A DNA stretch of 64,000 nt from Physcomitrium patens (GCF_000002425.4 NC_037260.1:9721414-9785413), one strand, 5' to 3'. Shown: positions 37,130 through 50,174, numbered from the stretch's first letter. The notes: generated by a model not told the origin, from the letters alone. Numbers and translations: made by a program.

Positions 37130-38560
37130 TTTTTTATAAAACTTTCTTAACTATTGTCAAAGACATCTATTGTATAGTTTCTTATGAATTAGTTCCATTA
37201 TTTCAAGAAGATTGTGAATTCATCATGTGAGAAGTTGCATTTATTATGCTCCAAAATATTTTAATTGATGTGCCACATACAAAAAATGGTTTGCAATGTA
37301 AACATGAGTACAAGTTTGCAATCAGCTACAAAGGTCTTTGGCATGATTCCATCAACAAAAAGATTTTGCATTTGTTCAAGAACCCACATGTAATTTGTTT
37401 CTTTTTCTTCCTTCAAAAAACAAAAGCAAGAAGAAAATATAAACTTCATTGATATCACATCGATGACATGTAGCAAAAACATATAAAATTTGTTGGTTTT
37501 GTAGGTGTAATCTAGCACAAAGGTATAAGAATAGTTGCAAATTAAGCAAATCAAAGATACATGCATAATAAAAATACATCAAGGAATTTATTTCAATGTC
37601 ACATATATAATCGAATTCATAGTTAGACACTTGCATTGTATTAAAAAATGCAACAATGGGAGTATGGCTTTGTAGTCTCTTTTGTTGCATAGTTGTATAT
37701 TTATTATATATATTTTTAAAAATAATTGGCATATAGGCATTTTCTTATCTAATAGAGATTAGGATTGTAGCTACAATGGTTCTTGCAGCAAGAAGACTTT
37801 GAACATGCATATGCATACAAGGACTAAGGTGGCATATCATAGCATGTGCAAATATATTTTTTGTCTACAAATAGTTATAAGTACAAATTATTAGATGTCG
37901 ATGATGAGATCTTTTAGTGAATTATATTAGCTATTATAGAGAAGATCCATATTATAATGTAATTACATACACCTACCATGTCTTATTAGGTTATCTCTTG
38001 CTTTCACTTGCTCATTCTTCTTTATCTTTCTTCCTTGTTATATCTTTTTTTTTTTGTCTCTATTTGTTCTCTCTACTATTATCTATTTTATTTCCTCTCT
38101 CAATGTCTAGTTTATTCTCTATCCTTTTTTGTAGTTCATTGTCTCTCTTCTTTAGCTTGTTTTCACTCTCTCACTTCTTCAATGCCTTTGTCAACCATGG
38201 ACTTCAATCCAACAACCTTGTTTCTTGCCATCCAACAATAAATTATTTTTATTATCTAAAAAAACTTCTTGTTGTGCATCAAACCTTTCTCAATTCAAGA
38301 TTATGTTTTGCAGTGAGAAGCTTGGATATAAGAACTTCTTTCTTCTCAAATTGCATCCCAATCGAAAGAATAAACAAGAAAAAAAAAATTAAAAAAATGA
38401 GAGATGATTTTGAAGATTAAGATTCCAAAAAAGAACATCTTCATTCCAAAATCACCTAGCCTATACAAAGTTCAAAAAAAAAATCTTTTTGGAGGCTTTG
38501 CCCTTGAAGTCCCCCACAAGCGAATTGTCCTTTGATCTTATCTATTGGCTAGGAAGCAAA
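36180..38560 (-). mobile_element. Mutator-like (MULE, FAR1-type) transposon fossil with TIRs
   Basis: Terminal inverted repeats are visible: left about 36180-36375, expanded internally by a (TA)n run, and right about 38399-38560. Shared blocks include AAGGTGATTTTG, AATGAAGA and CATCTCTC with their complements. Between them the minus strand encodes a decayed FAR1-type MULE transposase. From high to low coordinates it has a TPIVAFFNTMQ...YEFDY segment (37.68-37.60 kb), a YKTNKFYM...LLHVI core (37.50-37.45 kb), and NYMWVLEQMQNLFVDG with MWHIN (37.39-37.26 kb). A FVSSRFS.YFTLA segment follows (about 37.04-37.00 kb), then a CCHC-like zinc knuckle CKACGQVKHNICTC (about 36.53-36.48 kb). Multiple stops and frameshifts inactivate it. 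FAR1/FHY3 DNA-binding sequence was not seen, so it may be internally deleted. Confidence 0.78.
37098..37124. repeat. Poly-T run inside the MULE
   Basis: About 27 consecutive T, followed by a further T-rich tract; it lies within the decayed transposase region. Confidence 0.9.
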
Positions 38561-38931
38561 ACCACTCCATTTGATTTTTTTGTAGTTGTTAATTAGAATA
38601 TAGTAGTATCAATTGAGAATGTAGGATTAAGAATTTCCTTTGATAATTGCTTATTATTTTGTTAAAGACGTGGTATAAGATCCTATCCATGTCTAAGATT
38701 TTTAAAAGGCACTACCTCATATTGTAAGTCAATCACATTTAGTAATGTCATTACTTTACTATTCATTATTAATGGTGGTTGCACAACTTTATATAATGAC
38801 TTCAAAGTCCATTATGGTATAAAATTGACCAAGGAGAAGTATCTTCTAATTAGAATTGAATATTTTTTATTTTATCACCAATAACTTTAATATAAGCATA
38901 ATAACTCTACCAACTAATAAAAATTCAAAAG

Positions 38932-38962
<31 letters not shown>

Positions 38963-39941
38963 CTATACTTCCAAATCAAATCCATAAAATGGTCTAAATA
39001 TTTTGAAATAAATTAAAATAAATATTTTTTACTCAGACTTAAATCTAAAATATTTAACATTTATTTATACAAAAGAACATTGGTAGAATATTGGTTTTTT
39101 TAATTTTTTGGATGGAAGAGTTTAAAACATCTTTGAATGGGCATTACTGGTTTTTCTTCTTTTCACAGTGAAATAGTAGTAGTAAGAATAATAATAATAA
39201 TAATAATAATAAAGATCTTGAAAAATGTTTAAAAAATGATATTTAAAAAAACTGTAAAAAGGCTTATAACTGAAAATTTATTCAATTCTATTGAAAAGTT
39301 TGAAAATATAATACAATATTAAAAAATAAAAAATATTAGAAGGACATGAAAAATTGTCTTTAATATCCAATTTAAAAGACTTTGAATTTAAATTTTATAA
39401 AATAAAATAATTATATCTTTAAATTATTTTAAGCTTTATATTGATTATTTTAAAAACATTAAATGAATAAATGAATAACTCCAAACCATAAAGTCTAAAT
39501 CACACAATGTTTTAATAACTTATAAAATCTATTTTTACTTTTGAGAATTAAAATTTACCTTCAACTTATACACTCTCAAAAATATAATATTTTAAATCTA
39601 TTATTTAAATACTACATCCTGCTTTACAACTTAAATTCTGAATTTAAACTCAACTGTCAATCTCTCTCTAAAATTCATATTTAGTTGTAAAATCTAATTT
39701 TTTTTTATTTCAATATAAATATAAATATCACACATCAAGTATTATCTTGTTTCTAATATAAAATTACTTAATTATTTACCAATTTTGAAATACCTTAATA
39801 CTTATTGAGCAGAGTTTTTAATACGGTGGTTCATTGCCAAAGTATTAATTCTATTTACATTATATTTTGAATGAATTATTGCATATTAGCATTAGTTTTG
39901 TTAAATAATTGATATGTAATAAGATTGTGTTTGTGAAAAAT

Positions 39942-39948
<7 letters not shown>

Positions 39949-39982
<34 letters not shown>
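39949..39982. repeat. (TA)n microsatellite
   Basis: Uninterrupted TA array. Confidence 0.9.
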
Positions 39983-39985
<3 letters not shown>

Positions 39986-40169
39986 TCCTATTGACTGAAC
40001 ACTTAAATTAATCTTTGTGCTTGTTACAGACTTTAGCTTTGAAAATATTGAAGAAGGCAAAGAATTACCTAATAAGAAAATCTGCACCAATATTGTTGAA
40101 ATCTCAAAACAAACAGTCTCTAATTTTTATAATAAAAATTCTAAAAATTAAATCTATAAACAAATGTGC

Positions 40170-40171
<2 letters not shown>

Positions 40172-40212
<41 letters not shown>
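40172..40212. repeat. (TA)n microsatellite
   Basis: About 20 TA units preceded by TGTG, the longest pure TA array in the window. Confidence 0.9.
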
Positions 40213-40215
<3 letters not shown>

Positions 40216-41049
40216 ATTTTATAATGATTAGTAATATTTTTTAAATTAAATTATACAAAACACTATATTGTTAGTTAATATATATAGATATATATATTGT
40301 AAAAATATGGAAATTACAATAATCAACTTTTAATGATTTTTATTAATGTTTGGTTCTTAATTTTGAAAATTAAATTAAATAAATAAATAAAATATCTATG
40401 AGATACTAAAGCTAGGTTTTGAAGCATGGAATTGATAACACCTGAGTGGTTTACCACTATCACTTCCTGTTTTATCCAAAAATCAAACACGTTTATGTGC
40501 ATGATTCTTATTTGGTTGAATAATTGATTACAATGCTTATATTGTAAGAAAAAAAAATTAAAGTATGTTAAATAAACAAGCATAAAACTCATTGTAATGA
40601 AAAGGCTGCATAGGACCTTCAAATTGCAAATGAATAATTTTAATGCACATGTATCAAGTGGCTCAAAGAAAAGAGACAAAAACTGTATCAAATGTTTTTA
40701 AAATTTAGCTTTATCTCCTAATAGATCAAGGAACATAGTTTGGAGCAGCTATATAAATCTACGAAGAATTTTTTGAAAATCCTTCCCAATGGCTATTTTT
40801 TTGATCAAATATTCACAAAGAAACTATACATTGACAATCTTTTTCTGCCTTTATTAGAGTGTTTTGCTTCAACAAAGAATCTAACAATTAAAAATTACAT
40901 GTGTGTGTACATATATATATATATATTTATATATTTATATACACTTGACATTAAACAGATGCAAATGATTTGTAATATGAAAACAAATGCAAAACACAAG
41001 CTATCAACTTGCAATGAAATATGTTGTATGTGTATATAAGAGCATATTT

Positions 41050-42027
41050 AGTGAATGCATTTTTTTCAGCAACACAAAAATTGACAACTCACACATCGAT
41101 ATCTTAAAAATTTAAGAATAAATACATTTATCAATAGGGATGTTCAACATGTGACTCTTTTTACCTTCCATCTAGCTATTTGCAAGTTTGTCAGACATTT
41201 CATTCTAATTATATGAATATTAATAGGACAAAGAGGACAAAAGATTCATGCACTCATTTACGCAAAAATTTCCATAAAGAGAACTCCATCAAATGCACTT
41301 CTTGGGCTCACCAAAACTAAAAGAAGTGATTAATGATTCCAAGAACTACGTTTTCATTCCATCTGTGTTATCCACTAAGTGGCAAACCAGTATCATATGG
41401 GAGATGAGAAAATCATGAGCTCAATGATGAACACTTGAAAGGGTCTCGGGCTACTGTATGTCAACATTTAGCATATTGTCTACACATCATGTGTGCGTTA
41501 CTGGAATGTCATTGCAAAAAACTAACCTTTACAGAGAACTGATACTCAACTTAACTTTTCCCCAAAGTGCAAAAACCCTTGGCCTAGGTGTTTTACATAC
41601 CTATTTCAAGTTCCACTAGGGCTAATGACTTCATTACCCAAGTTAACAGGTTTGATAGCTCGAAAGACGTGCGTACACCCAATGCATGAGTTCGAAACCT
41701 CACCAAACCCCGAACACATGGGATCTACACGCAACATGCCTCGACTCAATTCGTTGTGGAACCATCCTCCGACCTAACTAGTTCAGGGCTTTACCAGCGT
41801 CTTGTCTCTCCAACAGAAAGACCTCGGCAAAATAGTTGTCCACTTCCAAGCAATAACATAAGGTTCTAACCTAAAAGGTGGTCAGAATTGCGCTTGAGGT
41901 ACAACCACACACTAATGTACAGAGGAGACTAGGCTGGAAAAACTCCTCAATCATGGAATACAATATCAAGGACGTGAGTTGTGATTATAATGGAGTCCAT
42001 GTCTTGCGCAAATGCGTGTCATATCGT
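41050..42027 (-). other. 3' flank of the ERA gene, possible tRNA-derived SINE fragment
   Basis: Composition becomes gene-like from about 41.05 kb. At 41.65-41.71 kb a TAGCTCGAAAG (A-box-like) is followed by GAGTTCGAAACC (B-box-like), reminiscent of a tRNA-derived SINE head. The spacing between the boxes is shorter than usual, and no tail or target duplication was found. Otherwise this probably holds the ERA 3' UTR. Confidence 0.3.
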
Positions 42028-45000
42028 TTATAGGAACAAGGGTTCTCCTCCCACCACCTCCAACGAACTGTGAAAATCGCGACCTGGCTCCAACACTTTA
42101 ACATCTAATATTAAATGGACAGTGTTGTTTAACACTTTCTGCAGCTCCATACGAGCTACCGTTCCAATCCGCCTAGCAAGATGTTTCACATTAGAAAGAT
42201 TAGTCAGTGCGCAAACAAGCGTAAGATTCATAGCATCTGAAGACAAAATTTCAGGTTCAAGAGAAGAATATTTAGGTCGGAGATCATGAAAACCCACTCA
42301 AGAAGCACAGCTGACCTGATAACATCTCCGTTCTTGCCTACTAGAATTTTTCGGTGACCTTCTTTTTCAACAAGGAGAAGATGGTGGATGCGAATAGACC
42401 CATCTTTCAACACTCTCCATGAGAGGTGCCGTTGCTCTATTCTATATGGAAGCTCCTGCATCCAACAAACTTCTTAGGAACTTTTTCGAATTTTCAGATG
42501 CTATAAAAGGACAAGTAACTGGTTCTACGCTCAAAGAGGACTAAGCACTCCGCACCAGATTAAGGTCACATCAGATTATCCTGTAACTACTCTTTGCAAT
42601 CCCTGAAAAATTCGTTGCTATCACATACAAAAGTTAGAGAGAAAATGTCCTGAACATCGAGATGGTACGTTATTATGCATGTCGCATGTCGCATGACGCA
42701 TGACGCAGCAAGCCAACAAGGGAATCAAAACACGATTACAACCACTAAAAAGTTAAATTCAAAAGAAAAAACTTTGCAACATGAGCTCCTAAAATCACAT
42801 AACTACGCGTAAAGCCTACTCTTCAAGAACCAGCGAGTTTGGAGGTGATGAAACCTTGTGCAAACAATCAAAGATGTGTTGTCTGACAATCTCCAGAGCT
42901 GTTGCCCGTGCTAATCGTTGCGGTCTAGCTTCTGGCTCTTCTTCCCAGGGTCTGGGCACTGCCTGCAGAAGACGCAATGTTGTTGACGATACAATACAAT
43001 ACAAGATAGAAGCAGAACATAGGACAAATCGGTTGCATGATTGTCTTACAAGACAGACCTTAATAATGTGAAGGTTTGCAATGGTAATCTTACCATGTAA
43101 ATCAAAAGTCACACCTGTTTGGGTGAGTAAGTAGAGAATCATACCTGATCTAGGAGATATTGCTGTAATGCATCCACACCATCTCCAGTCAAGGCTGAGA
43201 TCATGAATGTGCTGTATAGGACATGAATAATCACAATTAATCTTATTATAAAGGAAAACCCACAATACGTACTCTCACGTGGTAAAAGGAGAACAAACCT
43301 GTTGAATGCTGGATAATTGCCATACTCCTCCGCCAACGGTAGCAGCAATCGTTTGGGATGCACCAAATCTACCTGTAGCGCAAATTCAGCCATGCAAATG
43401 GATGACTACTATAGAACGGTAATTTTAATGACGCCTTTCGATAAACCAATTCATTCACTAGCAGTCTGAGCAAACCTCAAATGTAAACAAGGAAACATTA
43501 CTCTACCTCAATAAAACCCTAGTAATACACTTTCAAATCCAACGCATGCGAGTAATTGCACATCCAATCTTTGGATAAAAACTCAATTCATGCTCTAAAA
43601 GGTCAGAAGAAGGATATACCTTATTGAAACACAATATCTTCTTCTGTGATAACACCTCTTCATTCCCAAGCTTCTCGACTAAGCGAGTCACACGTTTATC
43701 GGGTCTGAAGAAGAAAGCAACCAAAGTTATGTGCAAGCAAACTTAACCACGATTGCATTTGCAAACATCCATCCTCAAAGCCAAGTAGTCGCTTTCATAA
43801 ATTAACTGACCAGGTCCCAATATAATAAAATCGCTTAAACGTCAGATGCTGAAGATCAAGGTTAAAAGCGTGGAAGTAAAAAGAGACGAACCGCACATGA
43901 AGCATTTTACCAGGTCGGATTTCAAGAATGACATTAATATATCCGGATTGAACTGGTAAAGCATACGTACCTTTCAATTTGACGATGAGCATCAACAAGC
44001 ACAATTAGAGCTTCACAAAGTTCAGCGGTCTGCCAAGCACTGCGCACTCGATTGCGGTTATCTGTTCTCAAGGGATGTCCCCTCACGTCTACCGTCAAAC
44101 CTGGTGTATCAAAGAAAATCTGCCAAAGCATTCCTGGAAATTACAATCACCATTTCAAAAGACTCGTACCGTTCTTCAAGCACAAAAACCAAAAAAGAAC
44201 ATTATTTTGGCACAGCTTTCATCTGCGCACAGCAGGAGAGGCATGACATTTCGTTGTGACTGCGACGACGTAGTATTGAAAAACTGAAGAGGTGAAGTAG
44301 AAATAATACCAGCTGGCTATCACCCTTAGTGAGTATACCCATATGCTCCTTGTGTGTTGTATTTGTTTTCCTTGAAACAGCCGATACCTTCGACCCTACC
44401 TGCAACATTCGTGCTAAGTGTTAGACTCACAATTAATTCACTACAAAAACCAGGTCCTTCACTTTCATCAAGCAGCAATCAGAACATAATTTAAGTCCCG
44501 ATATTATCAAAGCACCAAATAAAAACTTGAACAGACAATGGTACTAGCAAGATCAAGAAATACTGCGACAATTAAATGCTATACATATTCTACGAACCAA
44601 CTAGGAAACATCTACAATCACAATAATGAAGAAAAGTAAAGAACAGTATTTCAAGAGGAAGCTGATTCTACAAGTTCGATGGTAGAAATTCAGACTTAAC
44701 TATCAGAATCACAATTCAGTCATGGAATAGCCATTGAAAACTGAATAAACAATCTAACTCTCTGCAGGAATGGAAAAACAAAAAATAAAATAAAATTGTA
44801 CCGAGAACATGCAAGTAGCATCGCGATGAAATAGCAGAAACTAGGCAAAATCAATGGCAAGGCATGAAAATTGAAATAGCGAACCAAAAATTGAAATGGC
44901 TACAACATTCTAGACTTGGGTCAGCAAAGTCAAGGGCCTAACCAAGTGATTTGTGAGAGTAGATTTGCCCGCGTTAGGAGACCCCACAACGCCTACTCTG

Positions 45001-45317
45001 AGGGACCTCTGATCCTCCTCACTGACGGCAAAATCCTCTTCCTCTTCACTAGCCTCGTCAAGGGCAGCCCTGAGCAGCCCCATCGCCTCCGCTTGAGCTT
45101 TGGCATCTCTAGCCTCCAAGTCCGCATCCCTCACAGGCCCTGATGGCTCGGGAGTGCCAATTTTCAAAGTGCTGCGCTCCTCATCGCTGCTATCACCACT
45201 ACTCCTCACTGTGAAGAATCTGTTGAACCCAATCCACGCCGATTGCTCCAAATGTGCAACCGACGGAGCCAACCCACGACAGCTCGTCCGCCGCAGCAAT
45301 TTCAACGCCGCATACAT
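42028..45317 (-). CDS. ERG: Mitochondrial ERA-type GTPase, 410 aa
   Basis: Nine minus-strand exons: 45317-44943, 44399-44310, 44119-43971, 43704-43620, 43372-43299, 43211-43145, 42962-42855, 42455-42316, 42172-42028 (1233 nt, in frame). Residues 1-25 (MYAALKLLRRTS...) look like a mitochondrial presequence, followed by an acidic linker. G-domain motifs are G1 GSPNAGKS (112-119), G2 around the KTNTTHKEHMGI segment, G3 DTPG (159-162), G4 NKVD (232-235, split across an intron) and G5 SAL (263-265). A C-terminal KH domain has GKNG at 356-359. ERA GTPases bind the 3' end of small-subunit rRNA and assist ribosome assembly. The plant ERG homologue is mitochondrial, and this order of domains matches it. 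The last 20 or so residues extend past the usual KH end. The start was chosen because the presequence begins there; an upstream in-frame codon at 45392 is not ATG. Confidence 0.93.
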
Positions 45318-45986
45318 CTCAGAAAACCAGAAAATCCAAAATAAAGCCCACTCTACACAGTTTCCAAAATTCTTCGGGAACCAATCCAACAAAACCTCAC
45401 AACGCCATCATAATCGATCCAAAATAATGTCTCAATCGTGTCCTGATCGCAGTCAATACGATCACTACAGCACTCTAAAACCCTAAAGGAACGCCATCAC
45501 AGATTTAACAAGACCTCCCACTTCCTTAAACCCTGTGGTCATAGAAACCACCAATAACGACCCTCGACCGTGACAAGCGGACACGGTCTTAGAATCTACA
45601 CTCAAGACCACACTACTTCAATCTATCATCCACACGCAGGAGTTCATCCTCTTAATCCATCCATGATAATGGATGTCTTTGTTATCTGTCCGTTGAGCCT
45701 TAAAAGCCTGTCGTCAATTTCCCCGTCATTAGTACCCTAATCGTAAACTCCACCGTAAACCAAGGTATTAACATGTCTATTTGAATGTGGGATTTTAGGA
45801 ACTCAGTGTCGACGTCGTCGATCTGTGGGGGATCGCATTCGCGATGGTGAGGTCGATTGGTATACTCGCAATCGGAGGCGTGATCTGTGTATTGTGATAC
45901 GATTTGTGCTGTTCTTTCGCGGAGAGCATCCATCAATCGTAAGACGGATTGATTGTGCAAGTGATTGTCGAGCTGCTTTGGGAGCC
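45318..45986. promoter_or_regulatory. Shared divergent promoter region between ERA and NASP
   Basis: Only 669 bases separate the ERA ATG (minus) from the NASP ATG (plus), so both 5' UTRs and core promoters must fit here. No TATA box is obvious near either start, as is common for housekeeping genes. Short unrecognised ORFs here are probably chance. Confidence 0.6.
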
Positions 45987-48900
45987 ATGGTGATGGAGGC
46001 GAGCACGAGCAATGGCAGCGTGAATGGGGAAGCCTCCTCTGCTGCTGCGTCTGCGGACCTGGAGGAGTAGGCACATCGGTTGTTCGACGACGGGTGCGAG
46101 TTTATACACAACGAGGCGTTCGAGGACGCTGCTGAATGTTTCAGCAAGGCTCTCAAGATTCGGTGAGTGTTAATCACGTGTTTTTTTTTTGTTTTGTTTT
46201 TTTTTTTTTTTTTTCAATTTTATTTGATTTCGACTTTGATGGTGAGGTTGCATGCTGGTTGCTGCTCCAGCTTGATAGTTGATAGCTTATGTTTTGGTTA
46301 CGGTCGTAGGAGTTAAGTTGTGATTGACATCAATTTTATCATTGGACTTGCCAGTATGTAGCTGCATACTCTGTGCTTGAAATTTTGAAGTCGTGGCGGT
46401 TACTTATTTTGTAGGCGTAGTTGTGAACGATGGTGTTGAGTCGGTGTTTTGAAGAATCTCCAGAAGTCAAGGTTTTTTGCTTCATCTCGAAGAAGCTGGC
46501 GAGCTACATTGTATTTTAGCTGGTTTCTTTGTTGGAAGGGGTCCTGTATTGTTAATGGCTTTCTGCTCTCGCCACTGTAATGGTGTAGTAACCCAGACGT
46601 CTGAACTGTTGGGCTATGTTAATCAAGGTAGTTGGCATCCTATGCTCTAGTTGTAGCTGCGTAATTCGCATGGTGGTAGCACTTGGTGCATCTGCAGCAG
46701 ATAGCACTGCGATCAGGGTTTGTGTTGTATAGGTATTAGAGGAGATGAGATTCTAGATGGTTACTCTGACTTCAGGTTCCCACCTGTAGACCGATTTGCA
46801 ATACTGTTTGTAATGTAGCTAATTCCGCCTCTGTTCAATATGCCGACATTTCTTCTATTGTAACTTTTGTGTTTCTTGTGTATTATCCGGGAAGTATTTG
46901 GTTTTCCATACGAATTGCACTGCAGATCTAGCCTCGTCCTCGTGTGTAGCCAAAATGTCCGACCGAAAATGGTGCAACGACCTTCAAACACGATTTCCCT
47001 CACAAATTTCATGGTTGTGCTCCACGCGCTTGAATGCTGCAGTGTCCGGCTTTTTGGAGAGCTCGCGCCCGAGTGTGCTACAACCTACTATAAATATGGA
47101 TGTGCTTTATTCGACAAACTTCAGGATGAGGCTGATCCCCTTGGCGAAACTGTGAATTCAAATGCTGCACACTCATCCTCTCATCCGGAAGGTTCTTCAA
47201 GCAAAGGTTTCTCCCTAAATGGCTTGCATTCCACTCCCATTGCGATGAGTGCACAGGGAATCCACGAAATCTACTAATTAGCATGTGTCATCTGACTTCG
47301 ATTTTTCGTGCTATTCATGAATACAACGAGAATGAATATACAACTTCGCCACTTAAATCGCCGAAAGGAGGCAAGGGTTCGTATGAGGATTTTAGACAAT
47401 TTTTTGTCATGCCGCGTTCGTAGCTTAAAAGTCCCGCCATTATCTGAGTATTTGTTGTCATATGTCTTCAAAAGTTTTCATATTCTTCACGAACACACGA
47501 TTCAAATCTTCAGAGGACACACTTCTGCTCTTGTGACTCTCGAGGATAGATGTGTCAGTAGATATAGATCTGGTGCAGTAGATGTAGATCTGGAGCAGTT
47601 GTTCTTGTGAGCTTTAATTGAGTTTCAGTTGAGGGAATGATGCGTTAAGTCTTGTAGGTTGGTTTGTCCAGCATGCTGATGAAAATTCTATTTGCTTGTG
47701 CAGCTGCAGTTGAAGCATAGGTCACTGGAAAAGACCCTGAAGAAGAGGCCGGCGGAGATGTCGGTGAGGGAGACGAAGATGAGGCTATGGGCGAGGGTGA
47801 AGAAGGGAAGGAAGAGGAAGGAGACCTAGAGGATGCTTGGAAGATGCTGGAATTTGCTCGAGTTATCCATGAAAAGCAGGGCAGCTGTACTACTGAGACT
47901 GTTGACATCATAACCGAACTTGCAGACGTAAACTGCTTCAAAGGTCTGAAGTACCAGCTTTTATGACTTATTTTAGAATTTATATATGAACTTTCTGATC
48001 AACTTCGAGGCTGTTGTGTACATTGTGTGTTAACCAGTGAATTTGTTTATAGAGAGTACAGTGTAGATTGTGTTGCACATTTGAGCACAAGCAGCTCATT
48101 GTTTCTTCTTGCTAGTTGCATTTGTTGTGGGTTGAACTGTGTTGATCTAGGCTATTTGCATGCAGAAAATTACGAGTCATGTTGTGACGACTATGCCAAG
48201 GCGTTGGAAATGCTGAAGCAAATCGTGGAAGCAGATTCACGGATACTAGCTGAACTGTAATGCTGTATTCTTCACCTGATAACTGGAGCCTTATTGCTCA
48301 ATTAGAAAAACTAGCCTCTCTTTTGAGGTCGATGTCTGGAGGATGCAGAGAAGGATGCTTGCCTTTTTGTTCATTGCTTTGCTATGATCTGCTTCTAGTG
48401 CGATACTCGTGTCTACTGCCTGATGTGTAGCCCTCATAAATTTTATTTGTATCTGTGCCTTGCAGGTACTTTAAGATTGCAATTGCTAAACAACTCGATT
48501 TAAAACCCAAGGAGGCACTTACGTACTGCAGTAACGCAGTCGCTGTATGTGAGTCTCGTTTGCTAAGACTTCAGCATGAACTAGCTAATTTACAAACCGA
48601 AGGGGTCGATGCACCAGGGTCCTCAGGAGCTCCCTTTTCTCTGGACAACAAGCAACCTGAACCTCCAATTAATAGAACGATGGAGGAAATCCATCATAGT
48701 TCAGACGATGTTGTACAAAATGATCAAGCGAATCCTGTGGAAGAAAAATCTGGAGCAGAGTCGAAAGCCACTGAGATCGAAGACATTAAGGAGTTACTGG
48801 TGGACCTCAAACATAAGGTGAACTAGTGCCACTCGTTCATCAAGTGTTACCTACACCTGTATTTACTATACATGATTTGTTTCTTCAATGCAAGTTTAAC

Positions 48901-49347
48901 AATTTAGGTGGTCATTGTAACTGGTTGCAGGAACGAGAGTTAAAAGAAATGGCAGCAGCTCCTAGTTTAGTTGAGCAACTTCAAGCAGCGAATCCTGAAG
49001 CGGCAGCCAGTATGACGCAACTTTTCTCGATAGTCGCAGAGAGCCAAGCTAGTGGTTCTGGAGGATCACCATTTTCTGCTGTAGCGGATGGCATGGTGAC
49101 GTCTAATGGGTTTGATCAGCCAAAACTTACTAATTTCACCTCTTCAACAGCTGTTGTGACCGATCTTGGGGTTGTCGGGAGGGGAATCGAGCGGGCAGAC
49201 AGTGCAGTTGCTGAAACAAACGCCAACTGCAATCAACCGTCCAAAACGCGTTCATTCGACATGCTGATGAACGGGACTGGGAATGGTAAGACACAAGTTG
49301 GTTTCGGAGATAGCACTGTGAAATTGGTAGGTAACGGCACTAGTTGA
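45987..49347 (+). CDS. NASP: NASP/SIM3-type histone chaperone (SHNi-TPR), with two in-frame TAG codons
   Basis: Six exons: 45987-46162, 47043-47206, 47704-47943, 48151-48256, 48466-48817, 48931-49347 (1455 nt). All junctions keep frame, giving 485 codons including the final stop. First TPR half: HRLFDDGCEFIHNEAFEDAA in exon 1, then VRLFGELAPECATTYYKYGC in exon 2. A Glu/Asp-rich insert (about 124-148) is the acidic interruption typical of NASP. Further TPR units, such as LEDAWKMLEFARVIHEKQ and SCCDDYAKALEMLKQIVE, lead to a C-terminal coiled coil with IKELLVDLKHKERELKEM. NASP chaperones soluble histone H3-H4 for nuclear import and deposition. Oddity: codons 28 (46068-46070) and 119 (47718-47720) are TAG. 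All other codons are intact, and CAG (Gln) would fit both sites. This may be an assembly error, a recent pseudogene or a wrongly modelled start. No usable ATG lies between the two TAGs. Confidence 0.82.
46163..47042 (+). other. NASP intron 1
   Basis: This 880-base intron carries a GTGAGT donor and TGCAG acceptor. A T-rich tract lies just inside the donor (46.18-46.21 kb). ORFs within it have no recognisable content. Confidence 0.75.
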
Positions 49348-49757
49348 TGGTTGATACGGATATACAAATTTGATGTGATTTGAAGTTTTCTTTTTCAAGC
49401 GAAAATCCACCAATTCCCTGCATCGTCAGTGCATCAGCATCTTCAATCAGACAGACTGCTGACATAGAAAGTCCCACTGTTACCACCTGCTCCTGCCGTT
49501 GATTTTCAGCATCAATTTTGATAAGGGCTTGGATGAGTATGGTATCAGGTGGATAGAAATAGGAGTGGACCTTCGTCTCGATCTCTCTAATATATGCGTC
49601 ACGCATAATTAAAAAGAAGATTACTGAGCGAAGCATTACTACCCAGCTCAATGTAATGCTTGTAGATGATATTTGGTACTTCCTGAGCTGTCTTGAATCG
49701 GAAGTTCCGAAAGTTGCTGGTTCGGTTTTGTTGTAATATGTCTTGTTTCGTTTTCGT

Positions 49758-49789
<32 letters not shown>

Positions 49790-50174
49790 TTTTTTTTTCA
49801 TGGAGTCGTCATCTCCTAAACTCCCTGTCAAAATTTGTTTGTACAGCTGCTTCGGCTTCTTCTATCAGGTCAATAGTTGCCCTCCCGTATGTACGAATCT
49901 GCATAACACAATAGACAGTTAGTTATTACCGGCCCCAACTGCCATGATAGTCTACCATAAGCTCCCAATGTAGGCAGTCCGTCAAGCATCTGACAGCTAC
50001 AATACAACCATTCCTAACTCATGACTAGCAGGAGAGTTTGAAGGGATGTTTGAAAAGCACGCGTGCAATTCAACTTTTGCAGGTAAACTACACCTTTCAT
50101 GAAAAGAACTCGGACTGCACTGAGACATAATCAGCCGAAAAGGATTCAGTGCAGTTTGGAATGAAGACTCACCG
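49348..50174. other. Convergent 3' ends of NASP and REC-like genes
   Basis: An 827-base tail-to-tail spacer. It contains a run of TTTTG/TTTC repeats near 49.75-49.80 kb that may mark a polyadenylation region for NASP. No separate gene was found. Confidence 0.6.

Larger units (their letters stand above)
38560..41050. other. AT-rich intergenic DNA
   Basis: No gene or element recognised. Contains a poly-A run of about 27 (38936-38962), an (AAT)n run near 39.19-39.21 kb and two long (TA)n arrays. Confidence 0.5.
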
